Source: Sphagnum compactum (taxonomy: Eukaryota > Bryophyta > Sphagnopsida > Sphagnales). Taken from it: a DNA stretch of 64,000 nt. The notes below the pieces were generated by a model. That model saw only the letters and a program-made list of their open reading frames with translations. It was not told the origin of the DNA and did no database searches. This document shows positions 23,166 through 36,700 of this stretch, in pieces. The stretch is taken from positions 9,075,863 through 9,139,862 of the forward strand of contig OZ234496.1 in the NCBI GenBank assembly GCA_965153455.1. The letters run 5' to 3'. Position 1 is the stretch's first letter. Each line of letters starts with the position of its first letter. The translations under genes and the position numbers were made by a program.

Positions 23166-24080
23166 TGTGCTTTCACCCGTTTGTTACATGTCAAGTGCTA
23201 TCTATGTTGAAATTTATGTACCTTGAACAAGATTTTGCAATAATAAGAAGTAGCAAGTTGAATGTTGTTGTTCACATTTCTTATTTGGATGCATGGATTT
23301 CCTTTAATTCTATGCAACACTTGATTTATTGTGCAACATGAAGGAGGAGACATTAATGGCTTGATTTGTCACTTGACCTATTAGCATGTCACTTGAAAGA
23401 CTTGACTTGGTGTTGTTCATTTGGTGTTTGTATGTTTGGAGCACTTTTCACTTACCTATGCATTGACTTATTGGATCGATAACAAAAGTATTTTGCAAAT
23501 TTCCAAGTTAATTAGTGGTGCTTTTCATTGGCTTGTGATATTCATTTGCCTCTTGCATGCTTATGTAGTACATGTCAAGTGCTACCTATGTAGAGACTTA
23601 TATTGTACCTTGAAAAAGGACTTACTATAATTTCAAAATTAGCACTTGAATGATGTTGTTTAAAAAGTTTATCTTGTGTAGCACAAATGAAGTAATAGTT
23701 ATTACTTAGCATTTGAAAGATTTGCTTGTGGTTTTCATATGTTGTTTGTATGCTTGGAACGTTTCTCACTACCTATGCAAAGATTTGTGTAGCGACAAGG
23801 AGGTAACAATAATCACTTAAAAGTTGAATTGGTTTTGGTGTTCCTAGATGCTTGGAGTGCTTGTCATTATCTATGTAGTGTTTTTTTTGGCAATGAAGGA
23901 GGTACAATAAGCACAAGTAATGTTTGAAAGTAGCCTTGGTGTTTTTCATGTGTTGTTCATGCGCTTGAAGTGCTTGTCAATAATTATGTAAGGATGTATT
24001 TAGCAGTGAGGATGCCATGTGATTAATAGTGTTAAAATAATTACTTAATAGTATTTGGGTTCCTTTTTAGTAAGAACCCA
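23166..24080 (+). repeat. degenerate ~150-bp tandem array
   Basis: Five or six diverged units repeat in order: a GAAAG.CTTG block, TTGGTGTT.TTCAT, TGTTTGTATGCTTGGAG, GTGCTTGTCA.TACCTATGTA, GGA.TTGTGTAGCAA, then AAGGAGGTACAATAA and GCACTTAA. Good matches start near 23210, 23395, 23550, 23715, 23845 and 23930. The short frames within it are by-products of the repeat. Confidence 0.6.
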
Positions 24081-26939
24081 TGTTTGCCAAAAGGTGTTCA
24101 TTATGTCCTTGGGGTGCTTATGTGTACTTAAAGTGTTTGCTATTTGTTTAGGGTGTTTAATGTGTATAGCTTAGGGTTTCTTTGTTGAAACAAAGTAGGT
24201 GGATTGCTCTTTCCTACTCTTTAAAACAATTGAGTATTTGTCTTGTGCTTACCAATATGAATTAATATTTTTAAAAGTAATTAAGTACTTTTTAGTGCTT
24301 ATTGAGTTGTGAACATGGGATTAATCTCTTTAAAATAACTAAGTATTCTTCTTGTGTAAAGTGAGTGGTAAACGAGGGGTCAAACAAGATACAATGAGCC
24401 AATGATGTTACTTTAAACAAAGACTACATGTCCTTTTGCACAAAAATAATTTTTTCATACAAATGAATTTCTAAGCAAAATCTTTTGCAAATTGTTATAT
24501 AAAATGCCATGAATGTTATTTTGTGAACATGAACATGTGAGCACGAACATGAAAAAATATTCCATAGAATATGTAGGGGAATATTTTTTGACATGTTCAC
24601 CTAACTTGGATTGAATATTCTAACATGTCCCGCATTTTATTTATAAATCATAAAAGTTGATATTGATATTTTTATTCATTAATTTTAACTTAATGTGGAA
24701 TATGCATGTTTTTAGAAAGGTTGTCAATTGTTACACATCAAGGACATTAAGAATCAAACACTTAACAAAGAGGTCCACCTTGTGCTTGGCATTTTAACAT
24801 CCAAACATCCTTGCACTTATGTTGTGCTATCTAGCTAATAATAGGCAATAGGTAATAACATCATAACTTTATTTATTTGGTTTAAGAATTGTAGATTATT
24901 GAATGTTAGTTATGACATGTTACTTTAGACAATTGAAACATGTATCACTATCTACCACTTTTGTTTCATGGCAAATAATTTGTATTTAGTCATGATATGT
25001 TAAACTGACCTAATTAATTTCTGAAAAGACTACAATCAATTATAAGGGTTCCTTAAAAAATTATATTTGACCCACAAATATTTGCTCGTCTTGTTTTTAC
25101 AACTACATCTTAACCATTAACCAATTTCATGAGATACCCTTTGATTGAAATAAAATTTTGACATATATTAACCTATGCATGAAATGTGGACACATTCTTT
25201 ATGGTTAAGTTAAAATGAAAATAAGTATGCCAATGGTTAATAATAACATCACAATTGTAGATCATTCTAAATTAGTTCAAAATCCAATGAAGTAATAAGT
25301 TAAGGATTTCAAACGTGTGATTTTCCTCTGGACACAACCTTACAAAATTGAAATCCTTATGTGCTAATTTTTCACCTTCTCATCATGACTATGTTTTCAT
25401 CAATTAATTGTCTAAATTTTAACTTTGAACTTTTAATGTTTTGAATACAAGTCATGTACTTAGTGAAAAAATGTTTTATAAAATAAATTTAATATTTAAT
25501 TGTGACGTACATTGGCTGAACATTTCTCAAGATATGACATACAAGAACAAGATAGAGTAGATATAAAGTCACCATCTCAAGATTATTTTTAACCTAGGTG
25601 TAACATATTATTTGAAACAAAGTATGATTCAAGACCCACCATGTTTCTATTTAAGGACCCAACATGTTCATCGTTGCGCTTTTTGGAGGAAGTTGATGAA
25701 AGACCTTGGGGATGAACAACAAACATCATTGGATCCCATTATTGGTTGATGATAACAAAAAAATTGCAAACATTATTGAGAATAGGTTTTTGTTCTACAT
25801 TTAGGACAGATTTGGAACTTGAAGTGAATAGATGAATAACCTCAAAATCTCATTTAAGATCTTTATAGTATATAACCTAATGTGAAAGACAAAAGATGAG
25901 CATCAAACAAGATGGGTTATTTATGCCAATGGAAAATTTGAACCCTTTGAACATGTTTGAACTTAATTACTTACTATTAAAAGTAGTAGCAATCAATTTA
26001 AGGAAAATTTTTATGTGTTCATCTCCAATTAACAAGTATTCCATCTCTAGTTCAACTTTGTCAATGCCAATTTTGAAAGGATCATGAGTTTGTTGGCAAT
26101 ATCCCTTCTTTCACATCCATTCTTGGCACATGCTTAGGAAAGGTAGGCATACAATGTACACTTAGCTTCAATGAAAAAAAAAGTCTTTCATCATCCAAAA
26201 AATGTCACAACCACATTTCATTGAAGCTGCAATATAAAACATTTGAGCAAATGCCAAATTTCTTGAATGATATGAGACTCTTGAGTGATCATCCAATTGG
26301 TGGATACAAATGTTTAATAAAGGTGCATTATGAGTGTTTAGATGTCAAGAATAGGCTTTCAAAAGTGCTTGTGGAAACGTATAGTTTGGAAAAAAGATGA
26401 CTTGGTAGGTTTTGAAAAGGGCCCACCCCAAGAATTTTGACTTTGCAACACTCATTTCATTCCTTGAGTGCTGGGTAGGCCGGTGAATTATCACAGTTAG
26501 TTCAATGCATCCATTGAAGCTACTAAAGTTTAGGAATCATTAAAGTTTTCACCTTAAAACTTGCACGACTTGAGCTCCAGTTCTTGTACCAACTACCATC
26601 CATTCTAATCTCTCACCCAAGAAAATGCCTCCTAGTTGCTGAAACAAACAAACATTTCTATGCCTATTCTTTGGCAAATATGTAGGTAGTCATGAAACCC
26701 CTAGCCTGAACTAGGAGGGTAGTCAACCTGCAAACTTAAGATCCATAGAAGCGAATCCTTGGTTGGAAATTGGAGGGACAGGTCGGTTATCTGCCACCAT
26801 CCCATCGAATGCAACAATGCTCACGCAAAATTTGATTGCAAATCGTTGTGTTGACATTTCTAGGCACTAATGATTACAAGCTTCCAAATGCTTTTGATGA
26901 ATATCAACCAATGATGGCATGAAACATTGGAAACTGCAA
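24081..26939. other. AT-rich intergenic stretch
   Basis: No coding region or bounded element recognised. The GC content rises slightly after about 26400. Confidence 0.45.
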
Positions 26940-27010
26940 AAGTGTGGGGTGATGGAGGGAGGGGCGAGAGAGCGAGAGAGAGAGAGAGAGAGAATAAAGT
27001 GCAAGTTGGA
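26940..27010. repeat. GA microsatellite
   Basis: A purine run of GCGAGAGAGCGAGAGAG followed by uninterrupted GA dinucleotides near 26965-26993. Confidence 0.7.
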
Positions 27011-27591
27011 TGGAGAGCGAGCGTTTACAGAATTTTGTATTTTCTGCCCAAATTTTAAGACTTCTTTCCACTCTCCTTGAATCACCCTTGTAATATTGTA
27101 TTTATTATTCAACTTTGTGACGGTGCTGAAGTGGCCATGGTCCATAAGTATATTGAGCCAAATCTGGTGATATTCAAAACACTGAAGTAGAAAAATCTTA
27201 AGCATCCTTTCAAATTGTAGGCAATTGTGGCGATTTTTAAAATAAAAATTCCGTTTTTTGGCGATTCTTTAAAACAAAGTATGTGTGACAGAATATTCTT
27301 TTTTAAAAAAATTTCTCAAAATGGCGAAAACTCACCACCAAAAAAAATCAATGCCTTGTATGGGTTTTCGCTTTTTCTTTAATAAAGTTTTTTCCAGGGT
27401 TTTCATCATTGGCGTGGCGTACCCAGCCAGCCAGCCACCCATCCATCCCCACCTCCTCATGATGATTTGGATTTAGGTCTTCACCAATCGTGAATTTATA
27501 TGTGGACGAAAATGTGCTGCAGCAGGCACTCGAGAGTCGCAATTGGAACATTCCCCTCACAAAACGTACAACGGCAATTTCCCTGGAGGAC

Positions 27592-27786
27592 TCATGATGG
27601 TGATGCTTGGTAGGGTCCAAAAGTGGTGCAAAAAGCTCCAATTGCAGCGGGGTTGAATGTGGGAAGGTGGTATATGTAGTAGCATGCAGCCATCATGAAG
27701 TTGAGTCTCAAGTAGACTGCGTACATACCCCAATCTATGGTGCCATTAGCATTTTTTTTATTGGCCAAATTTCGCCAGAAAGACAA
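27592..27786 (-). other. unrecognised small hydrophobic reading frame
   Basis: A minus-strand frame of 64 codons with a start codon and protein-like composition. It holds GTIDWGMYAVYLRLNF and AACYYIYHLPTFNPAAI, which suggest a short membrane-associated segment. The same strand continues in another frame (27641-27348), which begins MELFAPLLDPTKHHHHESS. It may be a small gene, an exon or a pseudogene with a frameshift. I do not recognise a family. The surroundings (27240-28030) contain GGCGATT words on both strands but no clear structure. Confidence 0.2.
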
Positions 27787-28279
27787 ATTTAAATTTAAAA
27801 ACTCGAAAATGAAGTGATTTTGGAGGTTTTCAATCGCCAGAAGCCAGGGAAAAATTTAGTAAAACCCCTCAGATGTGAATATTGGATTTTCAGTGTGTAG
27901 CCAAAAACATAGAAGGATGACAAAGTTTTGCACTTCATATGTGGTTTATAGCCAGATTTTGCTAAATCTTCCTAGTGACGGGGTTGCCACTTTTTCTACA
28001 TATTGCTATGGACGATCGCCACTTTGGATACAAACAAAAATTGCTAAAAAACCCACTGGTACACATTATATATTACGATTGTCCAGACCTGAGCTCTTTC
28101 AAGAACACCCAGTTGTTGCAATATTGGCTAAAGATTTAGCGAGCTTGTAGTCTGTCTGCCTCATATCTGTGGCACACATAATAGATATGGTTTTAGAGCT
28201 CGGATATTCTTAAATAACCGGTTTTTGGGGTATGCATTTTCCATAGCAAATGCCATTTTAGCTTGTAAATGTTAGCTTT
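27787..28279. other. intergenic region without recognisable features
   Basis: Moderate GC; no coding region or repeat is supported. Confidence 0.35.
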
Positions 28280-28435
28280 CAAGATCAAAGAGCGTTCAAC
28301 AACGCATGGTATATGTGTTGTGTGAGTCTAAGAAATGTTTGTGTAGAAGGTAGTGTACAAGATCAAAGAGCGTTCAACAACGCATGGTATATGTGTTGTG
28401 TGAGTCTAAGAAATGTTTGTGTAGAAGGTAGTGTA
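28280..28435. repeat. exact 78-bp tandem duplication
   Basis: Positions 28280-28357 and 28358-28435 are identical over all 78 bases, beginning CAAGATCAAAGAGCG and ending AAGGTAGTGTA. Four bases (CAAG) start a third copy. The block lies 217 bp upstream of the GT47 start codon. Confidence 0.95.
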
Positions 28436-28651
28436 CAAGGAAACTGGTTGATGAATTGATTTGTTCTTCCTTTGATCTCTCTCTCTCTCTCTCTGTGCTT
28501 TGGGACTCCAATTGGATCAGGGGAAATGATCATGGATCCTCGCTCTTCGTCAGATGAATGCATTCTTCCGACCTCTTCCAATTATGTCGACTGAATCAGC
28601 AACAATAACAAGCTGCTGCAGCAGCTGGAGACTTCAAGCTCTCTACTTATC
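28436..28651 (+). promoter_or_regulatory. upstream/leader region of the GT47 gene
   Basis: A (CT)9 run near 28478-28495, typical of plant core promoters and 5' leaders, is followed by a perfect 16-bp palindrome AGCTGCTGCAGCAGCT at 28611-28626, 25 bp before the start codon. The start of transcription cannot be placed. Confidence 0.4.
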
Positions 28652-30100
28652 ATGGACTGCTCGGGTTCATTCTTGAGGGTGCAAGACCGGAAACACAAAA
28701 TGTATACAAAGACTGTGTCCATCACTCTTGTCATTGTCATTTGTGTGTTTCTAGGGCTCTATGGACTGGTGGGTCTCCTCCAGAATGGAATGCTCCAGCG
28801 TCGACCATCAGAGCCGTGCTGGTCAGATTCCAAAGCTGGTGAAGCAGGTGCCGCCGGCCTCCAGAACAACACAAGAAGCTATGTCGAGCTGGAAGAGTAC
28901 AAAAAGTGTGCAGGTAGATACATCTATGTCTATGACCTCCCACCACAATTCAACCAGAAGATTGTTGTCGAGTGTCACAATGATCCTGTTTGGCCTCACA
29001 TATGCGAAGATCTGTCCAACAGAGGGATTGGTGAGCAATTTGTGCTTGAGTCAAATGATTCTCTCTTCAATATCTTGCTCCCCCATGATGCGTGGTATAG
29101 ATCAACTCAGTGGACTCTTGAGCATTTTTACCATGAAAGATTCAAAGAGTATCCTTGTCTCACTGATGATCCAGAGAAAGCAGCGTTTAGTTACATTCCA
29201 TTCTATGGTGCTTTGGACATGACTCAGAATCTTTGGAACAGAACTATGGCTCACAGAGATCGAATGTGCCAGAGGTTGGTTGGATGGTTACAAAACAGTC
29301 GACACTGGCAGGTCACTGGAGGTCACAAACATCTACTGGTGTTGGGCAGGATAGCTTGGGATCTTACGAGACAAGAATTTGAAGATGGATGGGGCAGTCC
29401 TATTCTCTCTTTGACAGAGTTGGAGAATGTCACCAAAGTCTTGATTGAGAAAGATCATTACAGACAAGATCAGATGGCAATGCCATACCCTAGTTCTTTC
29501 CATCCTTATGCAGATGATCAGATTGTGTCATGGCAGAGGACAATGCTAAGCTCACAACGGAATCATCTGGTGCTCTTTGCTGGCGGTCCTCGTGCTGGCA
29601 AGACTTTTTCTGCCTTACTACGAGATGAGCTCATGCGACAATGCTTGAACTCATCTCGATGCTTGCTTCTTCGTTGTGACATCATTGACTGTGAGAGGAA
29701 CCCACAAATTCTCACTCAAAATTTTCTGAACTCTGTCTTCTGCTTGCAACCTCCAGGTGACAGTCCAACACGCAAAGGTGTTTTCGATTGTCTGGTTTCT
29801 GGAACAATACCAGTCATCTTTGACGAAAACACAATCGATCAGCAATACATCGAGTACCTTCCAAAGAAAGGAAGAAGTTATTCTGTTCTCTTTGACGGCC
29901 ATGCTGTTCTTGATGGCAAGATTGATGTTCTGGAAGAGCTGCACCGAATTCCCACAAACACCATAGCTGCAATGCAATGGACCATCAATGGACTTCTCCC
30001 AAACATCATCTACAGCAAACCAGGATCTAATGTATCCACTAGAGATGCATTTGATATTACTATAGATAGTCTTTTACATAGATTTAGAGTGCAATCATAG
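28652..30100 (+). CDS. exostosin-family (GT47) xyloglucan galactosyltransferase, MUR3/KATAMARI1-like
   Basis: An uninterrupted frame of 482 codons, typical of the largely intronless GT47A clade. It is a type II membrane protein: a short basic cytosolic tail, one anchor at about residues 21-44, then a luminal domain. Signature segments are CAGRYIYVYDLPPQFN (86-101), LVLGRIAWDL (229-238), FAGGPRAG (309-316) and FCLQPPGDSPTRKGVFDC with TIPVIF (363-390). NNT, NDS, NRT, NVT, NSS and NVS N-glycosylation sites fit a secretory path. Family members act in the Golgi, transferring galactose from UDP-Gal to xylosyl side chains of xyloglucan in hemicellulose synthesis. The exact sugar and acceptor are inference, since the clade also contains other activities. 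Length is slightly shorter than MUR3. The gene converges with the MRD1 gene. Confidence 0.9.
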   Translation: MDCSGSFLRVQDRKHKMYTKTVSITLVIVICVFLGLYGLVGLLQNGMLQRRPSEPCWSDSKAGEAGAAGLQNNTRSYVELEEYKKCAGRYIYVYDLPPQFNQKIVVECHNDPVWPHICEDLSNRGIGEQFVLESNDSLFNILLPHDAWYRSTQWTLEHFYHERFKEYPCLTDDPEKAAFSYIPFYGALDMTQNLWNRTMAHRDRMCQRLVGWLQNSRHWQVTGGHKHLLVLGRIAWDLTRQEFEDGWGSPILSLTELENVTKVLIEKDHYRQDQMAMPYPSSFHPYADDQIVSWQRTMLSSQRNHLVLFAGGPRAGKTFSALLRDELMRQCLNSSRCLLLRCDIIDCERNPQILTQNFLNSVFCLQPPGDSPTRKGVFDCLVSGTIPVIFDENTIDQQYIEYLPKKGRSYSVLFDGHAVLDGKIDVLEELHRIPTNTIAAMQWTINGLLPNIIYSKPGSNVSTRDAFDITIDSLLHRFRVQS

Positions 30101-30785
30101 CAAACATCCATGTGGTTTTTGCACCAGAGCTCAGCTCATTTATCAGAGAACATCCAGTCCAGAATTCTGGATCCTGAGTATAGGAGAGATGCAGTCACCA
30201 ACATTGAACTCTATGTATTCATTGGATTTGACAAAGAGCAAACCACCTTGAAGATAAGCATATGATATAGTTAGCATCTATCAGCAATTCTTTTAGAATT
30301 ACAATTTCTTGTATTTACACCAGCTTAACAAATTTGACATTCTGTCTTATGGTCCAGCAAATCCATACAAAAAGGACAATGCACATATTGATGTGGTTGG
30401 AGTTCCTTGTTCAAAATGGGCATTCTTAAGATTTTCTGCACATGCTATCTCCACTGCAAATCAATCCTTGGTTCTCAATCCTTGCAGAAAGAAAACTAAT
30501 GGCAGTAGTTGAACTTCTGGTCTATCTGCCAACAATTTCATGACCCTATTACAACTAACCTCACTTTCAACAGCTGTCTTTTAGCTTTGTTCGATTGCTT
30601 TAAAAGCATAGAACTCTTAGTGCCATGGACAGTGCTCCAAGGCATTGGTTCTCAGTGTCGCACATTACCCACTTCTCATTTTTGTACTGAACCAAAAATC
30701 CTAAATCCTAATCCAAGATTCAACTCTTCCCATCTTCTGTTATCCTAAACCCTAATCTGAGCTCGAACTCTTCCCACGTTCAAAT
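30101..30785. other. convergent 3' flanks of GT47 and MRD1 genes
   Basis: No coding frames with family character. It presumably holds both 3' untranslated regions. An AAACCCTAA word occurs near 30747, but it is downstream of both genes. Confidence 0.4.
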
Positions 30786-33700
30786 CTAGTCAGCAAACTG
30801 ACCAAAGGATATGTGGCTATCATCAAGTGCAGCTTGTTTCCGCTTTTTGGAAGGTCTTCTGTTATCCAAGTCAACACTGTTGTCCTCAAAAAACTGAGAG
30901 GCTGTCCGTGCACGGAGATCCTCCAAGCTCTCGCCCTCCTTTGCCCTCTCCAGCACCTGCATTGCAAGATATCAGGAACACAAAACTTCTGTGCTCAGCT
31001 GTTTCCACCTTACTACCTTTGTCAATCACATCTACGACCAAGGCCAAAGTACATATTTCAAAACGTGGATTGCCATCCATTTACTGTTGTGTAAGGTAAG
31101 CACAAAACCAAATAATAGGGTACAGCAATACATCTGGAGGCAGAGCAACCTATCCTGCTAAATGCAATAAAAGGTATGCCATGAAGAAAATGAAGGAAGC
31201 TACATCAATTAGTTCTTCATCCCTGATGGCACTAATAGTGATGCTCATACTGGAGAATATTGGGCTAAGATATCTTACCAAATGGCGTCCATACAAATGA
31301 GTACTTTGAAGAGCTTCAAATGCATTTTGAGCTTCCTGCCGTGTGATAAACTCCACAAATGCAAACCCTCGGTGGTTCCCATCAAATTTCTTTGGAAGTC
31401 TGACACTTTTGATCTGCAATTGAACAACCAAGCTATCCTATTTACTGAAGTCCAATAGCTCGGTTGTATCCAGGCAAGAGATAAGTTGAGAATAATATCT
31501 GAAATATGTTCCAGATGCAACATGGCATTGCATGTGAGGAGTTGGATATTACCTGGCCAAAGGGATTGAAGAGCTGCTGAAGGTCTTTCCTAGTGGCTTC
31601 AAATGCCACATTCCTGACAATAATTTTTGTTGAACTTTCCTTCTTATCCACCTTCTTCACAGCAGAAGCTCTCGAATCACTATCACCTGACTTCTTTGTA
31701 TTATGGCTCAGCTGCAGCATTAATGCATGCCCATCCAGCACTGTCCCCTACACCCCTCATGACAATACCTTATGTTAGGAACTGACCTCAACAATCGTGA
31801 TGGCAAATCCAATATAGAAGGAAATTCTCTTGAAGATTTTACACACAACAAATCCAGCCCACCTGCAAACTCTTGCAGAACATTTTTGCTGCCTCTGCAC
31901 TGTCAAGCTCCACAAACCCAAAGCCCATGGATAGGGATTTCCCTGCCTTGGAAAGCTTCTTCTTTATCTACATTCAAACAGACAAGTATCTTAGAATTTC
32001 TTCATTGACTATCCTTTGGATATATAACCAGCAGCCTCAAAGCATGAGAATCATGAAATAAATAGATGTATTACTCAGAGAGTGCCATAAGCTCTCAATT
32101 TAAGCAATAATCTTCTTTTAAAGAACTTCTGTCAAGACTAGTACTTACTGTCACACTGCGTATAGTACCCTCAGTGATGTGCTTCTGGAAATGCTTCTTA
32201 AGTGATGATTCTGTGGTAGAAAAGTTGAGATTTTTCACAAAAATTGAGCGTGCCTGCCATTCCCAAACAAAAGGAAGTCATTGTAAATATCGTTGTCTGT
32301 AGAAGGTCCTTTATCCATGAAACACACAAATAGCTGCATTCTATTCCTCCATGTAATGACCCATCAATTTGAGGGGCACCTGTAAAGGACAGAAAGAAGC
32401 ATGTTGGCAAGAGTTGCTCTCCAGGAAGTTCACAAACATAATGCCAAATTACTCCACACCTGATCAACATCGTTGTCATCCTGAGCAGAGACGAGCTCCT
32501 TTTCTACTATGGCCCGATTGGAGCCCACACCAACCCCCTTCTCGATTGTCTTCACCTTTGATTTTCCATTTCCACTCAGCAGATTCTCAGGGGCCCACTC
32601 AAGATAAAGCGGGACGTGCCTACAGTCACATCCCCATGATTTGCTTGAGGACATTATCTAATTACATGTTTCTCTACATACTCCACAACAATAAATCTCT
32701 TTGCAATATTCCTTCAAACAGACAATAAGGATAACCTGATCATGAAAATCACATCCCTAGTGATCAGATACAAAGTACACATCAGTGTTCTCCCAAATCT
32801 CAACTCCAGGTGACAGAAATATGAGTTTTAAAATCACTCAAAAGTAGGCAGCCAGAGTTAGGGTCGAACACTGATAAGAGAGGGCACCTACTTAAACCGT
32901 TTATAAGCCAAGGTCTTAAAAGCTCGATGCGCCTCCCCTGCCTCCAGAAACTCTACCTAAAATAGAATCCCATCATACCTTCTCTCAGAATACAATTCCC
33001 ATCCTTCCTTGATGTGTAACATAGTCAGAGACAAACCTATTGGGAAAGTCACACTTATGAACCATTGTTGGATAGCTGTAAAACTATCATAAGGAAAGGA
33101 CTACTTAGTTGATTCTATCCAAAATACATTTCTATGAGAGGAAATGTACTGCAACAGGTCAGAAGGTGAATCTATGCAACCCATACAAAAGAAGTCTAGT
33201 CTCTGCATCCTACTTCTGATTTCAGAAATCCAACACCCTAATAAGCAGAACAGACTTTGACATAGGTTCTTACACTTCAATTGGTAGGCAGAAATGCAGA
33301 GACTTACCAGAGCAAGGGTCTTGGTCGGAGGAAGAATAACACGACCAAGGGTGCCAAAGACACCAAACATGGACACTAAGTCTGCCTCTGATGTTGTGAA
33401 AGGCAAATTCTTTACCAAGATCACAGATTTGCTCCGGTTCACTTTTCCCATTCTACCGGATGCCACCTCTTCCAATACTTCAACATCAACACCTTCATCA
33501 CTGAGTGAGCGCTTGGTCTCTGCAATGATATGAGTCTCTCCTAGTGCCATACGTACTGCTAAATCCTCTGCCCCTGGATCCAAAAACTCACTCTTGGACA
33601 TTCCATATTGCCTGGCCACATTCTCCGCTATCTGTAAAACAGAAGTGAAAGTACTTTGGTGAGACGAGTGAAATTGAAGCAAAAATTTACTAGTTGGTGT

Positions 33701-36700
33701 GTTTTTCAACCAGAACTCAATTCATTTTGAGCATGTGCAAATAAGGTAACAGAACCACACAGTGTCTGGACGCATGAATAGAGGATTCCAAGCCTGTGTG
33801 TGCCCACTAGCCTCAGCCGCTTTTCTCTGCTCCTCTCTCTCCTGCTTATACTTAGTTGTTCCTGGTCCAGCATGAATGGCCCTGCATCACATAATCATTT
33901 CTTACACAGGTGAGTGAACTGTACCACCAAAAAATCGGATCTAGAAACTTTGCAACAATTATATCTTGTACTTCTCCTCATAAAGTCTAGTCCAGAAGAC
34001 TATCACAATGACTCTTGCATGAGTACAGCCTCTCAATGAACTGCTTCCACCATCTAAACTCTCTTAGTCCTGAGAGCCCTTCAGGCTTTTTCCTCCCATA
34101 TCCTTTTTCCCCTCTGGTGTTAATGAAGATTATAAACAACCATCTGGCTGTGTGTATGATTTAGACTGAGATGGAATAGTGCATACTGCTTTGGCTCTGG
34201 AGCAGCAGGGGGGCGCTTTGCAGGCAGGATATGAAGCAACCGCCCTTGAAATATGGACTTGTCAAGTTCCTCCATGGCCCTGTTGACTTGGCAAACCCAC
34301 TGGTTAGTGTAAGAACCCATCAATCCTTTGCAGAAGTAGCTAGGTCAACAAAAGTTTCAATTTCATTAAAAGCACACAGCAATAAGAAATGGATACTGGC
34401 TAAAAGTATTCCTGCTGTCACAAATAAGGATGAGAAGTTGCATATGGAATACCTTACAGCCGCTTCTGGGAACATGTACAAGATATAAGCCAGGCCTTTG
34501 GAACGCTTGGTAGTTTTGTCTAACACCACATGCACTTGTGAGAGCTCCCCAAACCTTCCAAAATGTGCTGCCAGCTCATCCTCACTACATCCAACAAGGA
34601 AAACTGATGTCAGCCTGCTTTCACAATCTCTGCCTCCTATTAATATCCCTTTTGATTATATATTATAACTCACATGCAAATCTGAGGTAGGAAAGTAGTA
34701 CCTTGCTGTGTAGGGCAAATTCCGAACAAAAAGACGTCCTGTCTCTGACACACTCTCTTGCTCCTCTGCCTCCACCTCAACTATAGTTTCTTGCCCATCA
34801 GGAGCTCCAGTATCAACCCTTATCTGACTTTCGTGGTTTCTAATCTCAACATCATCTTTTAGTTCACTACCTTCTTTAGCAATTACTACTTTGGTAAGTG
34901 CATCTGTCATGTGGATATCTTCCTCTTCTTCCTCCTCTCCTTCACTACAACTTGTTTCAGATTCAGACTTTGAGCTTTCCTTTCTAAAATTGGTTTCATC
35001 AGCATCTGCATTCCCTTCATCATCACTACTCCAGTCCCCTCCTTTTACCCGGGCCTTCATATAATCCAAATCTGATACTGCTGCATTCTCCACAATAGGA
35101 TCTTTGTCCAGAGTCATCAAATCCTTGGGATCAGCCCCTGAATGGGCTGTTGTTCCCTCCACCTCTAAATCTAAAACAGGAGCTTCTTCATACAATTCAT
35201 CGTCATCCTCATCACTCTCATCATCATCAGTTCCCTCATAGCGGAGATGAGTTTGTAAAAGCTGATCGCCACCTTTCCCCTTACCAATGGGCACTCGCCT
35301 CAACACACCCTCAACAGTCTTTACCTCCAAAGCAGGTTTCTTCCCTGAGACCTCCCCTCTCTGCTTCTCCAGCCTCCCCAGTTTTGATCCTGTCTCTGAT
35401 TTGGCTGCATTTGAAATGGTTGTGTCATTGGCCCACAGTTTCGCCTTGTTGCGGGGCTGCATCACTTCAAGAAACTCATTTAGCTGTGGGTCATTCTCAA
35501 TGTTGTCAGAAGATTTAGTTTCTTTATGTTTACTTCTTTCTTTGTCCACTCTTCCTGATATTGTCAGGTCTTCACTTATAATAGGTGTGCAGCTTTTGTC
35601 AAAGGCTGAGCTTCCTTTTGAATGTCGACTCCATGGCCTTCCCAGATTAGAGGCTCCAATAGGCTGTGCCAGCTGCAAAGTGTACAAAATAAGCCACTTG
35701 TTATGGGAGTCATTCAAGAAAGCCACTTCCACAAGTAGCTGAAAGAGTCTAAAATGGCAGGCACCAAGTTCATATAGGCATTAAGCAGTTTGCGTTTAGG
35801 AATATAAACAACTGCTCCCATGAAAGATAACAGCAACCATCACTAGAATTTACCGTATCTTGCTGTCCAGTTGTTGAATATCACAACAACAGAAATAGTC
35901 CAAAGGCCGTATTTTCCTCAGATTGAATAAAGCATATATGAAAACAGAACTTACTTCACAGGTGAGGCGACTGGTATCAAAGAAAGACTGATGAAAGTAC
36001 TTTGCAGCAGCTTCTGCCTCCTCCTCAGTTCGGAACCCAACAAAGCCAAACTGCCGTGTCTTGCCATCTCTGCAATTTCCAATTACACTCACAGTATCAG
36101 ACCCACCTCACAACAGAGTCAATTTGACCAAAAAAAATTGTACCATTGTTGTCATCATCCATAATGTGCATGATAGGATGCATGCTGTTGCCACAAACTC
36201 TAAACAAAATTACACTACAGCACAAACTTGCACTGATGAGAATTGTGGTGTTTTCCCACGTTCAACAATGCTGACCATCTGAACTTATCTCTGAGCCTTT
36301 TCTTACACCGAGCTGCAAAATTTTCTTCCCTGTTGATCGAAACATGAACCTCGACACCATGCTGTCAGTACTTTAAGGTGAGCCTGCAGTTTCAATCCAC
36401 AGCAAACCGTAAACCCTAGAAAACCGTAAACCCTCGTAAATATCAGGAACACACCTGGTGCGAATAATCTTTGCATCCGTGACTTCTCCCTTCCCTGAGA
36501 AGTGCTCCCGTAGCTTCTGCTCGGTGACATAGCTCGGCAAATTTTTGACACAAATGCGTGAAGTCCTGCACAATTTGACGATTTCTCAGATTCTTTGAAT
36601 CAGGATTCCCCTGTGAATCAAAGTATTTAAGTCCCCAGTTTTACATGCTTCAGATGGCAGCATAAGTGGAAAATCTCCGTCACTTTCAAACCACCTTCAG

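Noticed and set aside
28823-29222. Alternative frames inside the GT47 gene
   Set aside because: The 482-codon frame carries all GT47 signatures; the others have none.
29579-29605. P-loop-like GGPRAGKT in the GT47 protein
   Set aside because: It fits GxxxxGKT, but the position corresponds to the conserved F-A-G-x-P-R segment of GT47 enzymes and there is no other NTPase motif, so the match is chance.
35150-35742. Plus-strand frames of 122 and 151 codons
   Set aside because: They are antisense shadows of the large MRD1 exon 35672-34702.
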